Shown: in pieces, positions 24,159 to 33,329 of the stretch
How the letters are laid out: each line of letters starts with the position of its first letter
Position numbering within the stretch: position 1 is the stretch's first letter
Assembly (NCBI GenBank): GCA_964555285.1
Contig: CAZKRM010000012.1
Location: forward strand, 1-64,000
DNA: 64,000 nt
Reading direction: 5' to 3'
Origin: JBBIQV01 sp964555285
GTDB lineage: Bacteria > Nitrospirota > Nitrospiria > Nitrospirales > Nitrospiraceae
Position numbers and translations under genes: made by a program
Notes under the pieces: generated by a model
What the model was told of the DNA's origin: nothing
The model's database searches: none
Seen by the model: only the letters and a program-made list of their open reading frames with translations

Positions 24159-25177
24159 AAACTTTTTCCTTTTGCCTTTTTACTTTCGCCTTGCTCTGCC
24201 AAGGCTGCGGCCTCGTCTACGACGCGGCTCAGTATGTCATGCCCGTCGCCAGTCATGAACTGGATGCGATCTGCAAGCGGCAACGTGTTCGCATCGGCCT
24301 GGCAGCTGAGCCCTTCAGGCCATTTGTCTTTCCTGCCATCTGGACCGATGAAGGAGCTCGGGTGACCGGTCTCGACGTTGAGTTAGTGCGCTCCATTATC
24401 GATGCGTTATCTCAACACTGTGAAAAGCCCGTCACACCGATTCTGCACCTGGTCCGATTCCGCGACCTCTTTTCGCTCCTGAACGAAGGGCAGTTGGATC
24501 TGTTCGTCTCGGCCGTGGCGGCCAACACCCCCTCCCCGACGCGAGCCGGGTTCGCATATTCGATTCCATACTTTTACAATGGGGGCATCAGTGGAATCGC
24601 GCCAAAGGCGGACATCGTCGAGCGAGTACGTGCGAACCTCCGTGCGCAAGCGGCAACGCCGGCGCCCGATGGGCTGATTGCCAATGAGCGTGCCCTGGCA
24701 GGACTGACGATCGCGGTCCAAGAAGGGACCGCAGCTCACTACTATGCTGAGGCCAACCTGAAGACGAATCGGCTGGTGCTCTGCGATTCGTTGCCGGCTG
24801 CCTTTGAAGCGAGCGATCAATCGGGAGGGATCCCGATTGACGTGATTCTCGGCGGCGAGCCGGTTCTGCAATTCATGGTGACCCGCGTGCGCAAGGATTG
24901 GCGACTGCTCATTCACGATGATGGGAAGCCCTTCTTCCTGACGCGAGCCCACTATTCCGTCATGTTGGCCGAAGAGAGCTATCATCTGCGGTGGTTCGTC
25001 AACAGTCACTTGTTCAGACTCGACGAAGCCGGCCGACTGGCCGACATGAGGCGACGCTGGCTGGACGACATCTACGCGTTCCCCAGACGCGCCGCTGCTG
25101 AGGGCCTGCCGTTCGATGTGGAAAAAATGGTCGCCCATTACGATCAAGGCACATGTCGGGTGCAACCTGGTCGTTGA
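24128..25177 (+). CDS. Periplasmic solute-binding protein, family 3 type
   Basis: A 349-residue secreted protein with the extracellular solute-binding family 3 fold. After a signal sequence (FSFCLFTFALLCQGCG, perhaps lipidated on the last Cys though the lipobox is weak) come RVRIGLAAEPFRPFVFPAIW, VTGLDVELVRSIIDALSQHC, LLNEGQLDLFVSAVAANTPS, SIPYFYNGGISGIAP and LAGLTIAVQEGTAAHYYAEA, the usual binding-domain motifs. The ligand is probably an amino acid or similar polar compound. No ABC permease or ATPase gene is adjacent, so it may serve as a sensor or partner. Start is GTG 24128, inside the end of the previous gene. Confidence 0.75.
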   Translation: MGHDHGVAILKTFSFCLFTFALLCQGCGLVYDAAQYVMPVASHELDAICKRQRVRIGLAAEPFRPFVFPAIWTDEGARVTGLDVELVRSIIDALSQHCEKPVTPILHLVRFRDLFSLLNEGQLDLFVSAVAANTPSPTRAGFAYSIPYFYNGGISGIAPKADIVERVRANLRAQAATPAPDGLIANERALAGLTIAVQEGTAAHYYAEANLKTNRLVLCDSLPAAFEASDQSGGIPIDVILGGEPVLQFMVTRVRKDWRLLIHDDGKPFFLTRAHYSVMLAEESYHLRWFVNSHLFRLDEAGRLADMRRRWLDDIYAFPRRAAAEGLPFDVEKMVAHYDQGTCRVQPGR

Positions 25178-25198
25178 ATGATCGGGAACGGAGGGCAC

Positions 25199-25969
25199 AT
25201 GAAACAGTTCTGGATGACGATGATGGTTGGGCTCGTCGCGACCTTGGCCATCGAGGGCATGACTCTGAACCGGGTGTGGGCGGTTGACCGTGCGGAAGCG
25301 GAGGAGACAGCCCGGTTATTGGCCAAATTGCTCAGCGCCGGTCGAATGGTCATCGATCACAACCAGGTGTTGATCGACGACCCTCATCGAGGGGATAAGG
25401 GATTTCCCCCTGAGGTATTCGAGCAACAACTGATTCAGGAATTTCGTCAACAGACCGGCATTGACCTGTCCAGGATACAGAGCACCCCGGTGTCGGTCAC
25501 GATTCCTCCCTTGGCGCGGGAATTGTTACCGGCCTTCGTCGTGGCCAGTAAGGAAGTGATCCGTGATGCCCAGGTGGTGATCAATCAACGGGGAATCGGG
25601 TACAAAAACTTTATTCCGGCCACCTACGGAAGCCAGGCGGCAGCACGGTTTTCCAAGCAATCGCACGTCCGCTTGAAGCAAACCACGCTGCAGCCTCGGA
25701 ATCCCAAGAATGAACCCGATGAATACGAAGCATCAGTCCTGAAATGGCTCGCCGGCCGGCCGCGTGCCGAAGCCTATGTCAGTGAACTGACCGAGGAGGG
25801 CAAGACGCTGAGAGTCGTGATGCCGATTTACTATGTCGAAGAATGCCTGAAGTGCCATGGAGAACCCAAGGGCGACCTAGACATATCGGGATATCCGAAA
25901 GAAGGCCACCGTGAAGGGGATCTGGCCGGTGCGATTACCGTGACGACGCCGCTGGGTGGAGGACGTTAA
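25199..25969 (+). CDS. DUF3365 (Tll0287-like) haem c protein
   Basis: A 256-residue secreted protein. The start ATG 25199 follows GGAGGGC. A signal peptide (MMVGLVATLAIEGMTLNRVWA) is followed by a DUF3365 domain: LLSAGRMVIDHNQVLIDDP, RGIGYKNFIPATYGSQAAAR, VRLKQTTLQPRNPKNEPDE, and the haem c attachment motif ECLKCHGEPKGDLDISGYP. These domains are PAS-like sensors or electron carriers with one covalent haem. Encoded 21 bp after the solute-binding protein and near nirK, it may take part in a periplasmic nitrogen-oxide or redox response; that role is inference. Confidence 0.85.
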   Translation: MKQFWMTMMVGLVATLAIEGMTLNRVWAVDRAEAEETARLLAKLLSAGRMVIDHNQVLIDDPHRGDKGFPPEVFEQQLIQEFRQQTGIDLSRIQSTPVSVTIPPLARELLPAFVVASKEVIRDAQVVINQRGIGYKNFIPATYGSQAAARFSKQSHVRLKQTTLQPRNPKNEPDEYEASVLKWLAGRPRAEAYVSELTEEGKTLRVVMPIYYVEECLKCHGEPKGDLDISGYPKEGHREGDLAGAITVTTPLGGGR

Positions 25970-25984
25970 ACGATTCACGTCCTC

Positions 25985-26302
25985 TCACGGATTCGGCGCG
26001 ACGAAGACGAGAACTTTGAGGCGAGTCGTGGTGTGGTTCAGCACGCCGTGAGGCTCGCCGGCCGGCGCCATCGTTCCCTCCCCAGGGCCTAGTACCTGCT
26101 TTTCGTTTCCAACCTGAAACGTCCCCTGCCCGTCCAGCACCAGATACACTTTATCTTGATCGCCGTGGACGTGGCCCTTTTGCTCTTGGCCAGGCTCGAA
26201 ACAGTACACGTCACAGAAAAACCGCTCGGTCTGAAAGATGTTGTTCTTCTTCATCTTCTCGCTGCTAAACTGCTGATAGTCCGACAGGTCGATTACTTTC
26301 AT
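25985..26302 (-). CDS. Cupin-domain protein
   Basis: A 105-residue single-domain cupin. The start ATG 26300-26302 gives MKVIDLSDYQQFSSEKMKKN. The two cupin motifs are FEPGQEQKGHVHGDQDKVYL (motif 1 with metal-binding His and the acidic residue) and LGPGEGTMAPAGEPHGVLNH (motif 2). Metal binding is likely; the catalytic role is unknown. It follows the HdrB-like gene by 14 bp and is probably cotranscribed with it. Confidence 0.85.
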   Translation of the reverse strand: MKVIDLSDYQQFSSEKMKKNNIFQTERFFCDVYCFEPGQEQKGHVHGDQDKVYLVLDGQGTFQVGNEKQVLGPGEGTMAPAGEPHGVLNHTTTRLKVLVFVAPNP

Positions 26303-26316
26303 GCTGCTCTGCTCCT

Positions 26317-27222
26317 TCATGTTTTTGACACGATAGTGTGCCGCCGTTCGATGGTCCGGATGATGGAATCGACCGGCACCAGATGGCGCGAGACACCCAA
26401 GTCGTGAGCAGGGACCCCCATTGCCAAACCAAGTAACTGCGGGAGGTGAAGAATCGGTAAATTCAGGGTCGCCTGAACGGCCCGTCCGGCGCGTTCCTGG
26501 TAGATATCGAGACTCATGTGACAGAGGGGACAGGGCGTCACCATAAAGTCTGCACCCTGTTCTTTTGCTTCTTTCATGTTGGCCCCGGCCATCGCCACGG
26601 CAATCGCTTCCTTTTCGAGGATGATAGGAAACCCGCAGCATTTTGTGCGGCCCGCGTATGCGACCGGTTCCCCGCCCAAGGCCTTGATGACCTTCTCCAA
26701 CGAGGTTGGATTTTCCGGGTCATCGAAACCGAGATCCCAAGAAGGACGCAGGATGTAGCAGCCGTAGAAAGGCGCGATTCGGAAATCCTGGAGTGGAATC
26801 CTGACCTCCGCGGCAAGCTGTTTGAGCCCCACTTCACGCACCACGATCCAGAGCAAGTGCTTGACTTGGATGCGACCGCTGTAACGGATGCGATCCTGGG
26901 CGAGCAGCGCGTTGATGCGATCCAGGACACCAGGCTCGGTCTTCAGCCGTTTATTCGCTGAGCTCATCACCCCCTGGCACGTGCCGCAAATCGTCATCAC
27001 ATCCAGGCCAAGTTGTTCCGCCTGCGCGAAAGTTCTCGCGTTCAAGGCCAAGGCGATGTCCGGGTCTGCCTCCGTCACCACGCCGGCGCCGCAACAGGAC
27101 GAGGCGGTTAATTCCACGACCTCGATGCCCAGACGGCCGATGATGGCCATGGTGGACTGATACAGTTCCGGCGTTGCGCCTTTCGCTGCACAACCGGGAT
27201 AGAGTGCATACTTCAATGCCAT
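26317..27222 (-). CDS. HdrB-like CCG-domain protein
   Basis: A 301-residue soluble or peripheral protein with two CCG domains as in heterodisulphide reductase subunit B. Domain 1 has YALYPGCAAKGATPELYQS and ELTASSCCGAGVV with TICGTCQG; domain 2 has RIAPFYGCYILRPSW, GRTKCCGFPIILEK and VTPCPLCHMSLD. The spacing allows two non-cubane iron-sulphur clusters. In organisms without methanogenesis such proteins act as succinate dehydrogenase/quinone subunits (SdhE-like) or as electron-bifurcation modules. SdhB is encoded at 44853-45827, so they may belong together. The start ATG 27220-27222 follows GGAGGG. Confidence 0.85.
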   Translation of the reverse strand: MALKYALYPGCAAKGATPELYQSTMAIIGRLGIEVVELTASSCCGAGVVTEADPDIALALNARTFAQAEQLGLDVMTICGTCQGVMSSANKRLKTEPGVLDRINALLAQDRIRYSGRIQVKHLLWIVVREVGLKQLAAEVRIPLQDFRIAPFYGCYILRPSWDLGFDDPENPTSLEKVIKALGGEPVAYAGRTKCCGFPIILEKEAIAVAMAGANMKEAKEQGADFMVTPCPLCHMSLDIYQERAGRAVQATLNLPILHLPQLLGLAMGVPAHDLGVSRHLVPVDSIIRTIERRHTIVSKT

Positions 27223-27466
27223 CCCAGCTCCCTCCAAAGAGATCGGTGTCTCATGGCGCTACCAAGATAGCGCAACGCACGCGATCTTGTCACCGGTGGC
27301 TCCATCGTATCCGCCCTTTTCGGTGACGGTCTCTTGAGAGTTGCTCTACCCGGAGCGTGCCATCCCTGTAAGGTTTTGGTCGTTGGTTGCCGATAAGAGA
27401 TTGGTCATACCTGGATGACGAGCCACAGGCTGTGACGTCGTCCGACAGGGAGGAGTCACGAACGCG

Positions 27467-28336
27467 ATGGGGACCGGAGTCAGTCAGTCGCCGGATCGCA
27501 CAGTACACGAACAGATCGAACAGCCGTTGGTCGCGCGGTTGGAGAAGGGCGACATCGAGCTCCCACTCCTTCCGCAGGTCGCCAGCCAGGTCATGGCCTT
27601 GGTGAACGATCCGAACGCGGACGCCGCCACGCTGTCCTCGCTGATCCACCGGGACCAGGCCTTGGCCGCGCACGTGCTCCGTGTCGCCAATTCGCCGGCC
27701 TACATGCCGCGATCGCCGATCATGTCGCTCCAGCATGCGGTGTCGATGCTGGGGATGAGCCTGTTGTCCCAGATCGCGTTCACTGCGTCGCTCAAAGCCG
27801 GGGCCTTCCAGGTGCCCGGATATGAGGCGGAGGTGAAACAACTCTGGCGGCATGCCTTGGCCAGCGGCGCCTATGCGAAGGACATCGCCCGCACGCGGCG
27901 TGTCAATGTCGAGAGCGCCTATCTCTGCGGCCTGCTCCATGCCATCGGCAAGCCGGTGATCTTGAGAGCCGTCACCGGCCTGGCCAAGGAACTGCGGGTG
28001 ACGCTGGATCAGCCGATGTTAGGCGTCTTCCTGGAGGGGTACCATGCCAGGGTCGGCGGACTGATTGCTGAGAAATGGGGGCTGCCCAAGCAGGTGGCGG
28101 AAGCGATTGCCTATTACACGACCTACGATCACGCGCCGACGTTCCGTCAGGAATGCACGATGACCTGTCTGGCGGATCGTCTGGCCAGCCACTTGCTCGA
28201 TCCGGAGGCGATGGACGAACGCACCCTCCGGGACCATCAGGTGTTTATCGATCTCAATCTTTACCCGAACGATGTGGACGCGCTCCTCAGCGGAAAAGAG
28301 AAAATTCTGGCGATTGTCGAGGCGATGAACCTATGA
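27467..28336 (+). CDS. HDOD-domain signalling protein
   Basis: A 289-residue cytosolic protein built of one HDOD domain (about 25-235). Landmarks are LPLLPQVASQVMALVNDPNA, LIHRDQALAAHVLRVANSPA, LQHAVSMLGMSLLSQIAFTA and SAYLCGLLHAIGKPVILR; the HD residues expected for a phosphodiesterase are replaced (LLHAIGK), as in most HDOD proteins, so it is probably a regulator and not an enzyme. The start ATG follows GGAGGAG. The stop overlaps the ATG of sthA (ATGA), an unusual coupling of a signalling domain with a transhydrogenase. Confidence 0.85.
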   Translation: MGTGVSQSPDRTVHEQIEQPLVARLEKGDIELPLLPQVASQVMALVNDPNADAATLSSLIHRDQALAAHVLRVANSPAYMPRSPIMSLQHAVSMLGMSLLSQIAFTASLKAGAFQVPGYEAEVKQLWRHALASGAYAKDIARTRRVNVESAYLCGLLHAIGKPVILRAVTGLAKELRVTLDQPMLGVFLEGYHARVGGLIAEKWGLPKQVAEAIAYYTTYDHAPTFRQECTMTCLADRLASHLLDPEAMDERTLRDHQVFIDLNLYPNDVDALLSGKEKILAIVEAMNL

Positions 28337-29748
28337 GTGCTGTCGTCCGGTACGACATCGTGGTGGTTGGAAGCGGGCCGGCCGGCCAGAAGGCCGCGAT
28401 CCAGGGGGCCAAAGCCGGCAAACGCGTGGCATTGATCGAGCAGGAACAGAGCGTCGGCGGCAACTGCGTCTATCACGGGACGATCCCCAGCAAGACGCTT
28501 CGAGAAAGCGCATTGCAATTGGAACGGATGCAACGAGCCGGCCAGGCCATCGAATTTCGCCTTCGCCCCGATGTCGCACTGGCCACCCTCATGCATCGCC
28601 TCGAAGAGGTCGTGCATGCCCATGCGACCTATATCACCAACCAATTGCGCCGCAATGGGATCACCTGCTTACACGGGAAGGCACGGTTTGCCTCGGACCA
28701 TGAAGTCGAAATGCTGTCGGTGGATGGCGGGCGCCAGCTGTTCCGGGCCGACATCATCGTGCTGGCGGCAGGCTCCCGCCCACGGGCGCCGAGGGAGATT
28801 CCAATCGATCACGAGCACATCCTCGATAGCGATTCGCTCCTCTCCATGATCTATCTGCCACGTTCGTTGACCGTGCTGGGTGGCGGGGTCATCGCCTGCG
28901 AATATGCCTCGATCTTTGCCTTGCTGGGAGTTCAGGTGATACTGGTGGATCGTGCGGAGCGTCCGCTCCAGTTCATCGACAAGGAAATCGTCGAGGCATT
29001 TATCCGATCGTTCGAGCAACACGGCGGCAGGTATGTCGGGAAGCAGGTCGTCAAAGATATTCGGTGGGATGGCGTCGAGCACGTGGTGACCACGACGCAG
29101 GACGGGACTGTGATGAAGAGTGAGAAAATGTTGGTGGCATTAGGACGCCAGCCGAACATCGAGGAATTGAAGATCTCCGCAGCGGGACTGGTGGTGACCG
29201 ACAAGGGGACATTGGGGGTGAACGAGTTCTGCCAAACGTCCGTGTCCCACATCTATGCAGTCGGCGACATGAGCGGACCACCCGCGCTCGCCTCGCGCGC
29301 CATGGAGCAGGGCCGCCGGGCCGTCTGCCATGCACTGGGCCTGCCGTTGGGCGAGTCGTCCGACCAGATTCCATTGGGCATTTATACACTTCCTGAAATG
29401 TCCTCGATCGGGCTCGATGAAGACATGGCCATCGCTCGATATCGTGGCCCGATAATCGGACGTGCCAGGTTCAGCGAAGTGGCGCGCGGCCAGATTTCCG
29501 GCATCTCCGACGGGTTGCTCAAGATGGTGGCCGATCCGGCCGGTGAACGTCTTCTGGGCGTCCAGATCATCGGAGAAGGCGCAACCGAGCTCATTCATCT
29601 GGGCCAACTGGCCCTCCAGCAAGGTTCCACCATCGACACCTTCGTCGACAACATTTTCAACTTTCCTACCTTGGCGGAGGCCTATCGCGTGGCTGCGCTC
29701 GATATCCTGGGCCAACGCCGGAAGCGGCAGCTTGCCTCGGCCGCCTGA
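28333..29748 (+). CDS. sthA: Soluble pyridine nucleotide transhydrogenase
   Basis: A 471-residue FAD enzyme that exchanges hydride between NADPH and NAD+. Landmarks are the FAD motif YDIVVVGSGPAGQKAAIQGA, the active-site region GGNCVYHGTIPSKTLRESAL in which only one cysteine is present (dihydrolipoamide dehydrogenases have two), the NAD motif TVLGGGVIACEYASIFALLG, and IYAVGDMSGPPALASRAMEQ. The single cysteine and the HGTIPSK motif distinguish SthA from disulphide reductases. Length is normal. The start ATG 28333 overlaps the HDOD stop. Confidence 0.9.
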   Translation: MSAVVRYDIVVVGSGPAGQKAAIQGAKAGKRVALIEQEQSVGGNCVYHGTIPSKTLRESALQLERMQRAGQAIEFRLRPDVALATLMHRLEEVVHAHATYITNQLRRNGITCLHGKARFASDHEVEMLSVDGGRQLFRADIIVLAAGSRPRAPREIPIDHEHILDSDSLLSMIYLPRSLTVLGGGVIACEYASIFALLGVQVILVDRAERPLQFIDKEIVEAFIRSFEQHGGRYVGKQVVKDIRWDGVEHVVTTTQDGTVMKSEKMLVALGRQPNIEELKISAAGLVVTDKGTLGVNEFCQTSVSHIYAVGDMSGPPALASRAMEQGRRAVCHALGLPLGESSDQIPLGIYTLPEMSSIGLDEDMAIARYRGPIIGRARFSEVARGQISGISDGLLKMVADPAGERLLGVQIIGEGATELIHLGQLALQQGSTIDTFVDNIFNFPTLAEAYRVAALDILGQRRKRQLASAA

Positions 29749-29781
29749 TCACAACTTCTCCCCAACGCGGATCTTGCACGC

Positions 29782-29942
29782 CTAGCGCGCAGTATTCATG
29801 ACGGTTCGTCGCGATATCAGAATAGCATTCAGCCAATAGCCAGTAGCGAGCAACGAGTAGCTCGGAGCCCTTCGCTATCAGCTATTCGGTATTCGCTTCC
29901 CGACAATTGCAGCAGAACCTCTCATGAATCTTGCGCGCTGAG
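29782..29942. repeat. Imperfect inverted-repeat element, MITE-like
   Basis: CTAGCGCGCAGTATTCATGA near 29782 matches the reverse complement of the sequence at about 29918-29942 (CTCAGCGCGCAAGATTCATG) with few mismatches, and GGTTC follows in both. The interior is itself palindromic (AGCCAATAGCCAGTAGCGA and TTCGCTATCAGCTATTCGGT). It holds no gene and fills the gap between sthA and the large regulator. Confidence 0.5.
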
Positions 29943-30011
29943 CTCAAATCAGGGAGAATGCGGGCCAGCACGCGTGTCTCGCGTCATTCACGTCAAGTCC
30001 AGAGAGTGGGC

Positions 30012-33000
30012 ATGGCTCGCACCGTTCCGCTCCTCGCCAAGCTGACCGCCCCCACGTTGCCGCCGGTGCTGGAGCGGCCCCGGCTGTATCGCCGGCTGGA
30101 TCAAGCCAGAAAAAAACCGGTCGTCTGGATCACGGCCCCGCCGGGTGCGGGGAAAACCACGCTCGTTGCCAGCTACCTCAAAGCGCGCCGTCTTCCGGTC
30201 CTCTGGTATCGGCTCGATGAGAGCGATGTCGATCCCTCGTCCTTCTTTCATTGCCTGAGTCTCGCAGCCAAAGTGGTAGCTCCCAGATATCGGAGGCCGC
30301 TGCCGATTCTCATGCCGGAGTATGCCCTGGGGCTGTCAACCTTTGCGCGGCGGTATTTTCAGGAGCTTTGTGCGCGTCTGCCCCGCCGGTGCGTGCTGGT
30401 GTTCGACAATTATCAGGAAGTCCCCATGACCTCGACGCTGCATCCCCTTTTGTGTTGTGGGGTCGAAGAATTGCCGAAACATGTCTCGATGATCGTCATG
30501 AGTCGTCAGCATCCTCCGGCTGCCATGGCGAAGTTGGAGGCTGATCGGGCGATGAACTTGATCGATCCCGAAAAACTGGAGCTCTCGAAAACGGAGGCCC
30601 AGGCGATCGTGCGGCTCCACGTGAAGCCGCACACTAGTCGATCGGTGAAGCCATCGGTCGATGCGCTGTATCGCCGAATGGGAGGGTGGGCTGCGGGCAT
30701 CGTCCTGACGATCGAACACGCAAAAACCCAGGACAGGGCGATGTCTGGACGGGCCAGTGAGACGCCGGAAGCGTTGTTCCAATACCTGGCCGGCGAGGTG
30801 ATGGAACGGCTTGCGCCGGATGTGCAAAGCCTGTTGCTCAAGACGAGCGTCTTATCCGATATCAGCGTGCCGATGGCGGAACGATTGACCAATCTGCCCA
30901 AGGCCGGAGAGATGCTCTCGTCTCTTCATGCCGCCCGATATTTCACCGAGCGCCGTGAAGGGCCGGAGCAGTGGTATCGGTACCATCCGCTCTTCCGGGA
31001 TTTCTTAGTGCAGCGGGCTCAACAGGTGCTCGGGCCTGAAGAGGTGAGGCGCCTTCAACGGACTGCGGCCGGATTGCTCGTGAGCGCAGGCCGGATCGAG
31101 GATGGCGCGGCGCTGCTGCAGGTGGCAGGGGAGTGGGAGGAATTTGCCCAACTCATCCTTGCACAGGCCGGGGCTCGGATTGCCGAGGGACGTATCCAGA
31201 CATTGGAGGGCTGGATACGCAGTGTCCCCGAATCGATGCGCAAGCAGATGCCGTGGATGAAGTTCTGGTTAGCAACGACCAGAGTGTCCTTCAATCCAGA
31301 CGAGGCCTATGATCTCTTTGAGGAAGTGTTAGCCACATTTCGTGCGGAAGGAGAGCAAGCCGGAGCCTTATTGGCGTGGTGCGGAGCGGTCCGGGCTGTC
31401 GTGATTCGGTGGGCAGGTCTTGGTCGCCTGAGTAAATTATTGGAAATGTTTCCAATGATTTATCCAGAGGGAACGTCCTATCCGTCGATTGAGGTGGAAG
31501 CCCACGTGGCGGACTGTATGGCGAGTGCCATCATGCAAGCGCAGCCATACCGAAGCGATGCGAGAGTCTGGTTGGACAGAGCAGTCGCCTTGAGCGATCA
31601 TCTCCCTCCAGCCGTACAGACTGGATCTCGGTATATGACGGAGATCTACTACCTCTGGTTTGGAGATTTATCCGCGGCCATGGTCGGCCTCGCACAATTC
31701 TCTCGCGTAGCCCAGTCGAGGCAGTGGAATCCCATCACCACAATATTTTTCCATGCGACGTCAGCGACCCTCGCTTGGTTCGACAGCGACTTCGACCTCT
31801 GCCGGATGCACGTGGGAAAGGCGCGAGATCTGATCAACGAATCAGGGCTGCATGTGTGGGATGGTCTTGTCCTTTCCCAAGGAGTTGCCGGTGAGTTGCT
31901 CGCCGGCAACCTGGTTGTCGCAGAGTCGCTGCTAAGAGAACAGGATGTAGCCACCAAACGGCTTGGCGGCATCCACCGGGCGCACTTCGAGCATCTCTTT
32001 GCCTGGTTCAAGCTCTTGCAGGGAGAGATGCGACAGGCCTGGGAGCGCATTCAGCTCTCGATGAATCTGATTGCTGCGGAAGGCGGACACATGTTTGGAG
32101 AGGGGATGGACGGATTCATAGCGGTCCAGGCCCTTCACGAGTTGGGCCATGAGGAAGAGGCGACTCGATGGCTTGATCGCGTGATGCACATCGGTGAACG
32201 GATGCAGAGCGATGTCATCCGATTGGGCGCGTGGCTCATCACCGCGCAGATCAGCTTCGATAGAGGTGACGAGTCCACGGGCTTGGACGCGCTTCGGAAA
32301 GGCCTGTCGATCGGGGAGGCGCGAGGGCTCCTGCAGTATCCCGGCATCCAGAGGGAACCGACTGCGAAACTCTGCGCCAAGGCGCTGGAAGCTGGGATAA
32401 GAGTTCCCTTTGTGCAGCGTATGATCCAGCGGCATCGGTACACGCCTTCTCCACAAGCGAGGGAGATCGAGGCCTGGCCTTGGCCGGTGAAGATCCGCGC
32501 GCTCGGCTCGCTTGCTGTCGAGATCGACGGGCAGCGGTTGGCGAAGCACCGCAAAGCGCCGCATCGCTTGCTGGACCTGCTCACGGCCATCATCGCCTTC
32601 GGCGGTCAGGCCGTCCTGGTCTCCCGCCTGACCGACACCTTGTGGCCTGAGGCCGATGGTGACCAGGCGCAGGAGAATTTCAAGAAGTCGATGATGCGCT
32701 TGCGTCACTTGCTGGGAATTGAGGATGTGATCCAGTGGCAGAAAGGGAAGGTGTCCCTCAATCGTGACCTCTGCTGGGTCGATGCGCTGGCCTTTGAAGC
32801 CGGAGCGAAGCAGGCGGAGGAAGGGACTGTGCCCTCCAGATCGAACAGCCATGCAGACCATGCCGCTCGTGCGCGCGCTCGCTACACCGGTCCGTTTCTC
32901 GGGTTAGAGGACTGTCCCCCCTGGGCGGTGTCCTATCGAGACCGGCTACGAGACTGCTACGTCAAGCTCGTCCTGCGTCGATGCGACGAACTCAACATGA

Positions 33001-33224
33001 AGGACAAGACAGCGGACGTCGTCCATTGCCTCGAACAGGCGATCGACGTGGACCCCGTCGCCGAGCCGCTGTATCAGCGATTGATTCCAATTCTGGCGTC
33101 GAACGGGCGGCAGGCCGAGGCGGCCGCTCTGTATCATCGCTGCCGATCGGCGCTGGCGCGCTGGGCCGATCGCCTGCCCTCCCCGGAGACGCAACGGCTC
33201 TTCCAGCAGCTTCAATCCCGGTAG
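30012..33224 (+). CDS. MalT/LuxR-like ATPase regulator with C-terminal BTAD domain
   Basis: A very large regulator of about 1070 residues. The N-terminal STAND ATPase has VVWITAPPGAGKTTLVASYL (Walker A) and CVLVFDNYQEVPMTS (Walker B). A long helical TPR-like middle follows (for example VRRLQRTAAGLLVSAGRIED). The last 260 residues carry a winged-helix and a bacterial transcriptional activation domain: RALGSLAVEIDGQRLAKHRK, LVSRLTDTLWPEADGDQAQE, NFKKSMMRLRHLLGIEDVI, then VDPVAEPLYQRLIPILASNG. It is thus MalT-like in front and SARP/BTAD-like behind. Inducer and targets are unknown. The start ATG 30012 is chosen by similarity; ATG 29958 is an alternative. Confidence 0.8.
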   Translation: MARTVPLLAKLTAPTLPPVLERPRLYRRLDQARKKPVVWITAPPGAGKTTLVASYLKARRLPVLWYRLDESDVDPSSFFHCLSLAAKVVAPRYRRPLPILMPEYALGLSTFARRYFQELCARLPRRCVLVFDNYQEVPMTSTLHPLLCCGVEELPKHVSMIVMSRQHPPAAMAKLEADRAMNLIDPEKLELSKTEAQAIVRLHVKPHTSRSVKPSVDALYRRMGGWAAGIVLTIEHAKTQDRAMSGRASETPEALFQYLAGEVMERLAPDVQSLLLKTSVLSDISVPMAERLTNLPKAGEMLSSLHAARYFTERREGPEQWYRYHPLFRDFLVQRAQQVLGPEEVRRLQRTAAGLLVSAGRIEDGAALLQVAGEWEEFAQLILAQAGARIAEGRIQTLEGWIRSVPESMRKQMPWMKFWLATTRVSFNPDEAYDLFEEVLATFRAEGEQAGALLAWCGAVRAVVIRWAGLGRLSKLLEMFPMIYPEGTSYPSIEVEAHVADCMASAIMQAQPYRSDARVWLDRAVALSDHLPPAVQTGSRYMTEIYYLWFGDLSAAMVGLAQFSRVAQSRQWNPITTIFFHATSATLAWFDSDFDLCRMHVGKARDLINESGLHVWDGLVLSQGVAGELLAGNLVVAESLLREQDVATKRLGGIHRAHFEHLFAWFKLLQGEMRQAWERIQLSMNLIAAEGGHMFGEGMDGFIAVQALHELGHEEEATRWLDRVMHIGERMQSDVIRLGAWLITAQISFDRGDESTGLDALRKGLSIGEARGLLQYPGIQREPTAKLCAKALEAGIRVPFVQRMIQRHRYTPSPQAREIEAWPWPVKIRALGSLAVEIDGQRLAKHRKAPHRLLDLLTAIIAFGGQAVLVSRLTDTLWPEADGDQAQENFKKSMMRLRHLLGIEDVIQWQKGKVSLNRDLCWVDALAFEAGAKQAEEGTVPSRSNSHADHAARARARYTGPFLGLEDCPPWAVSYRDRLRDCYVKLVLRRCDELNMKDKTADVVHCLEQAIDVDPVAEPLYQRLIPILASNGRQAEAAALYHRCRSALARWADRLPSPETQRLFQQLQSR

Positions 33225-33329
33225 CCTGAGTTCGTTTCTCCTCTATTTTCCCCAGAACCGTACCCCCTCAGACTTTTTTGAATTTGTCCCCCCATTTGTC
33301 CCCCTGGCATCGCGTATAACGCCCGCGCA

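Noticed and set aside
28333..29748. Dihydrolipoamide dehydrogenase
   Set aside because: The redox-active CxxxxC pair is replaced by CVYHGT, which is the SthA pattern.
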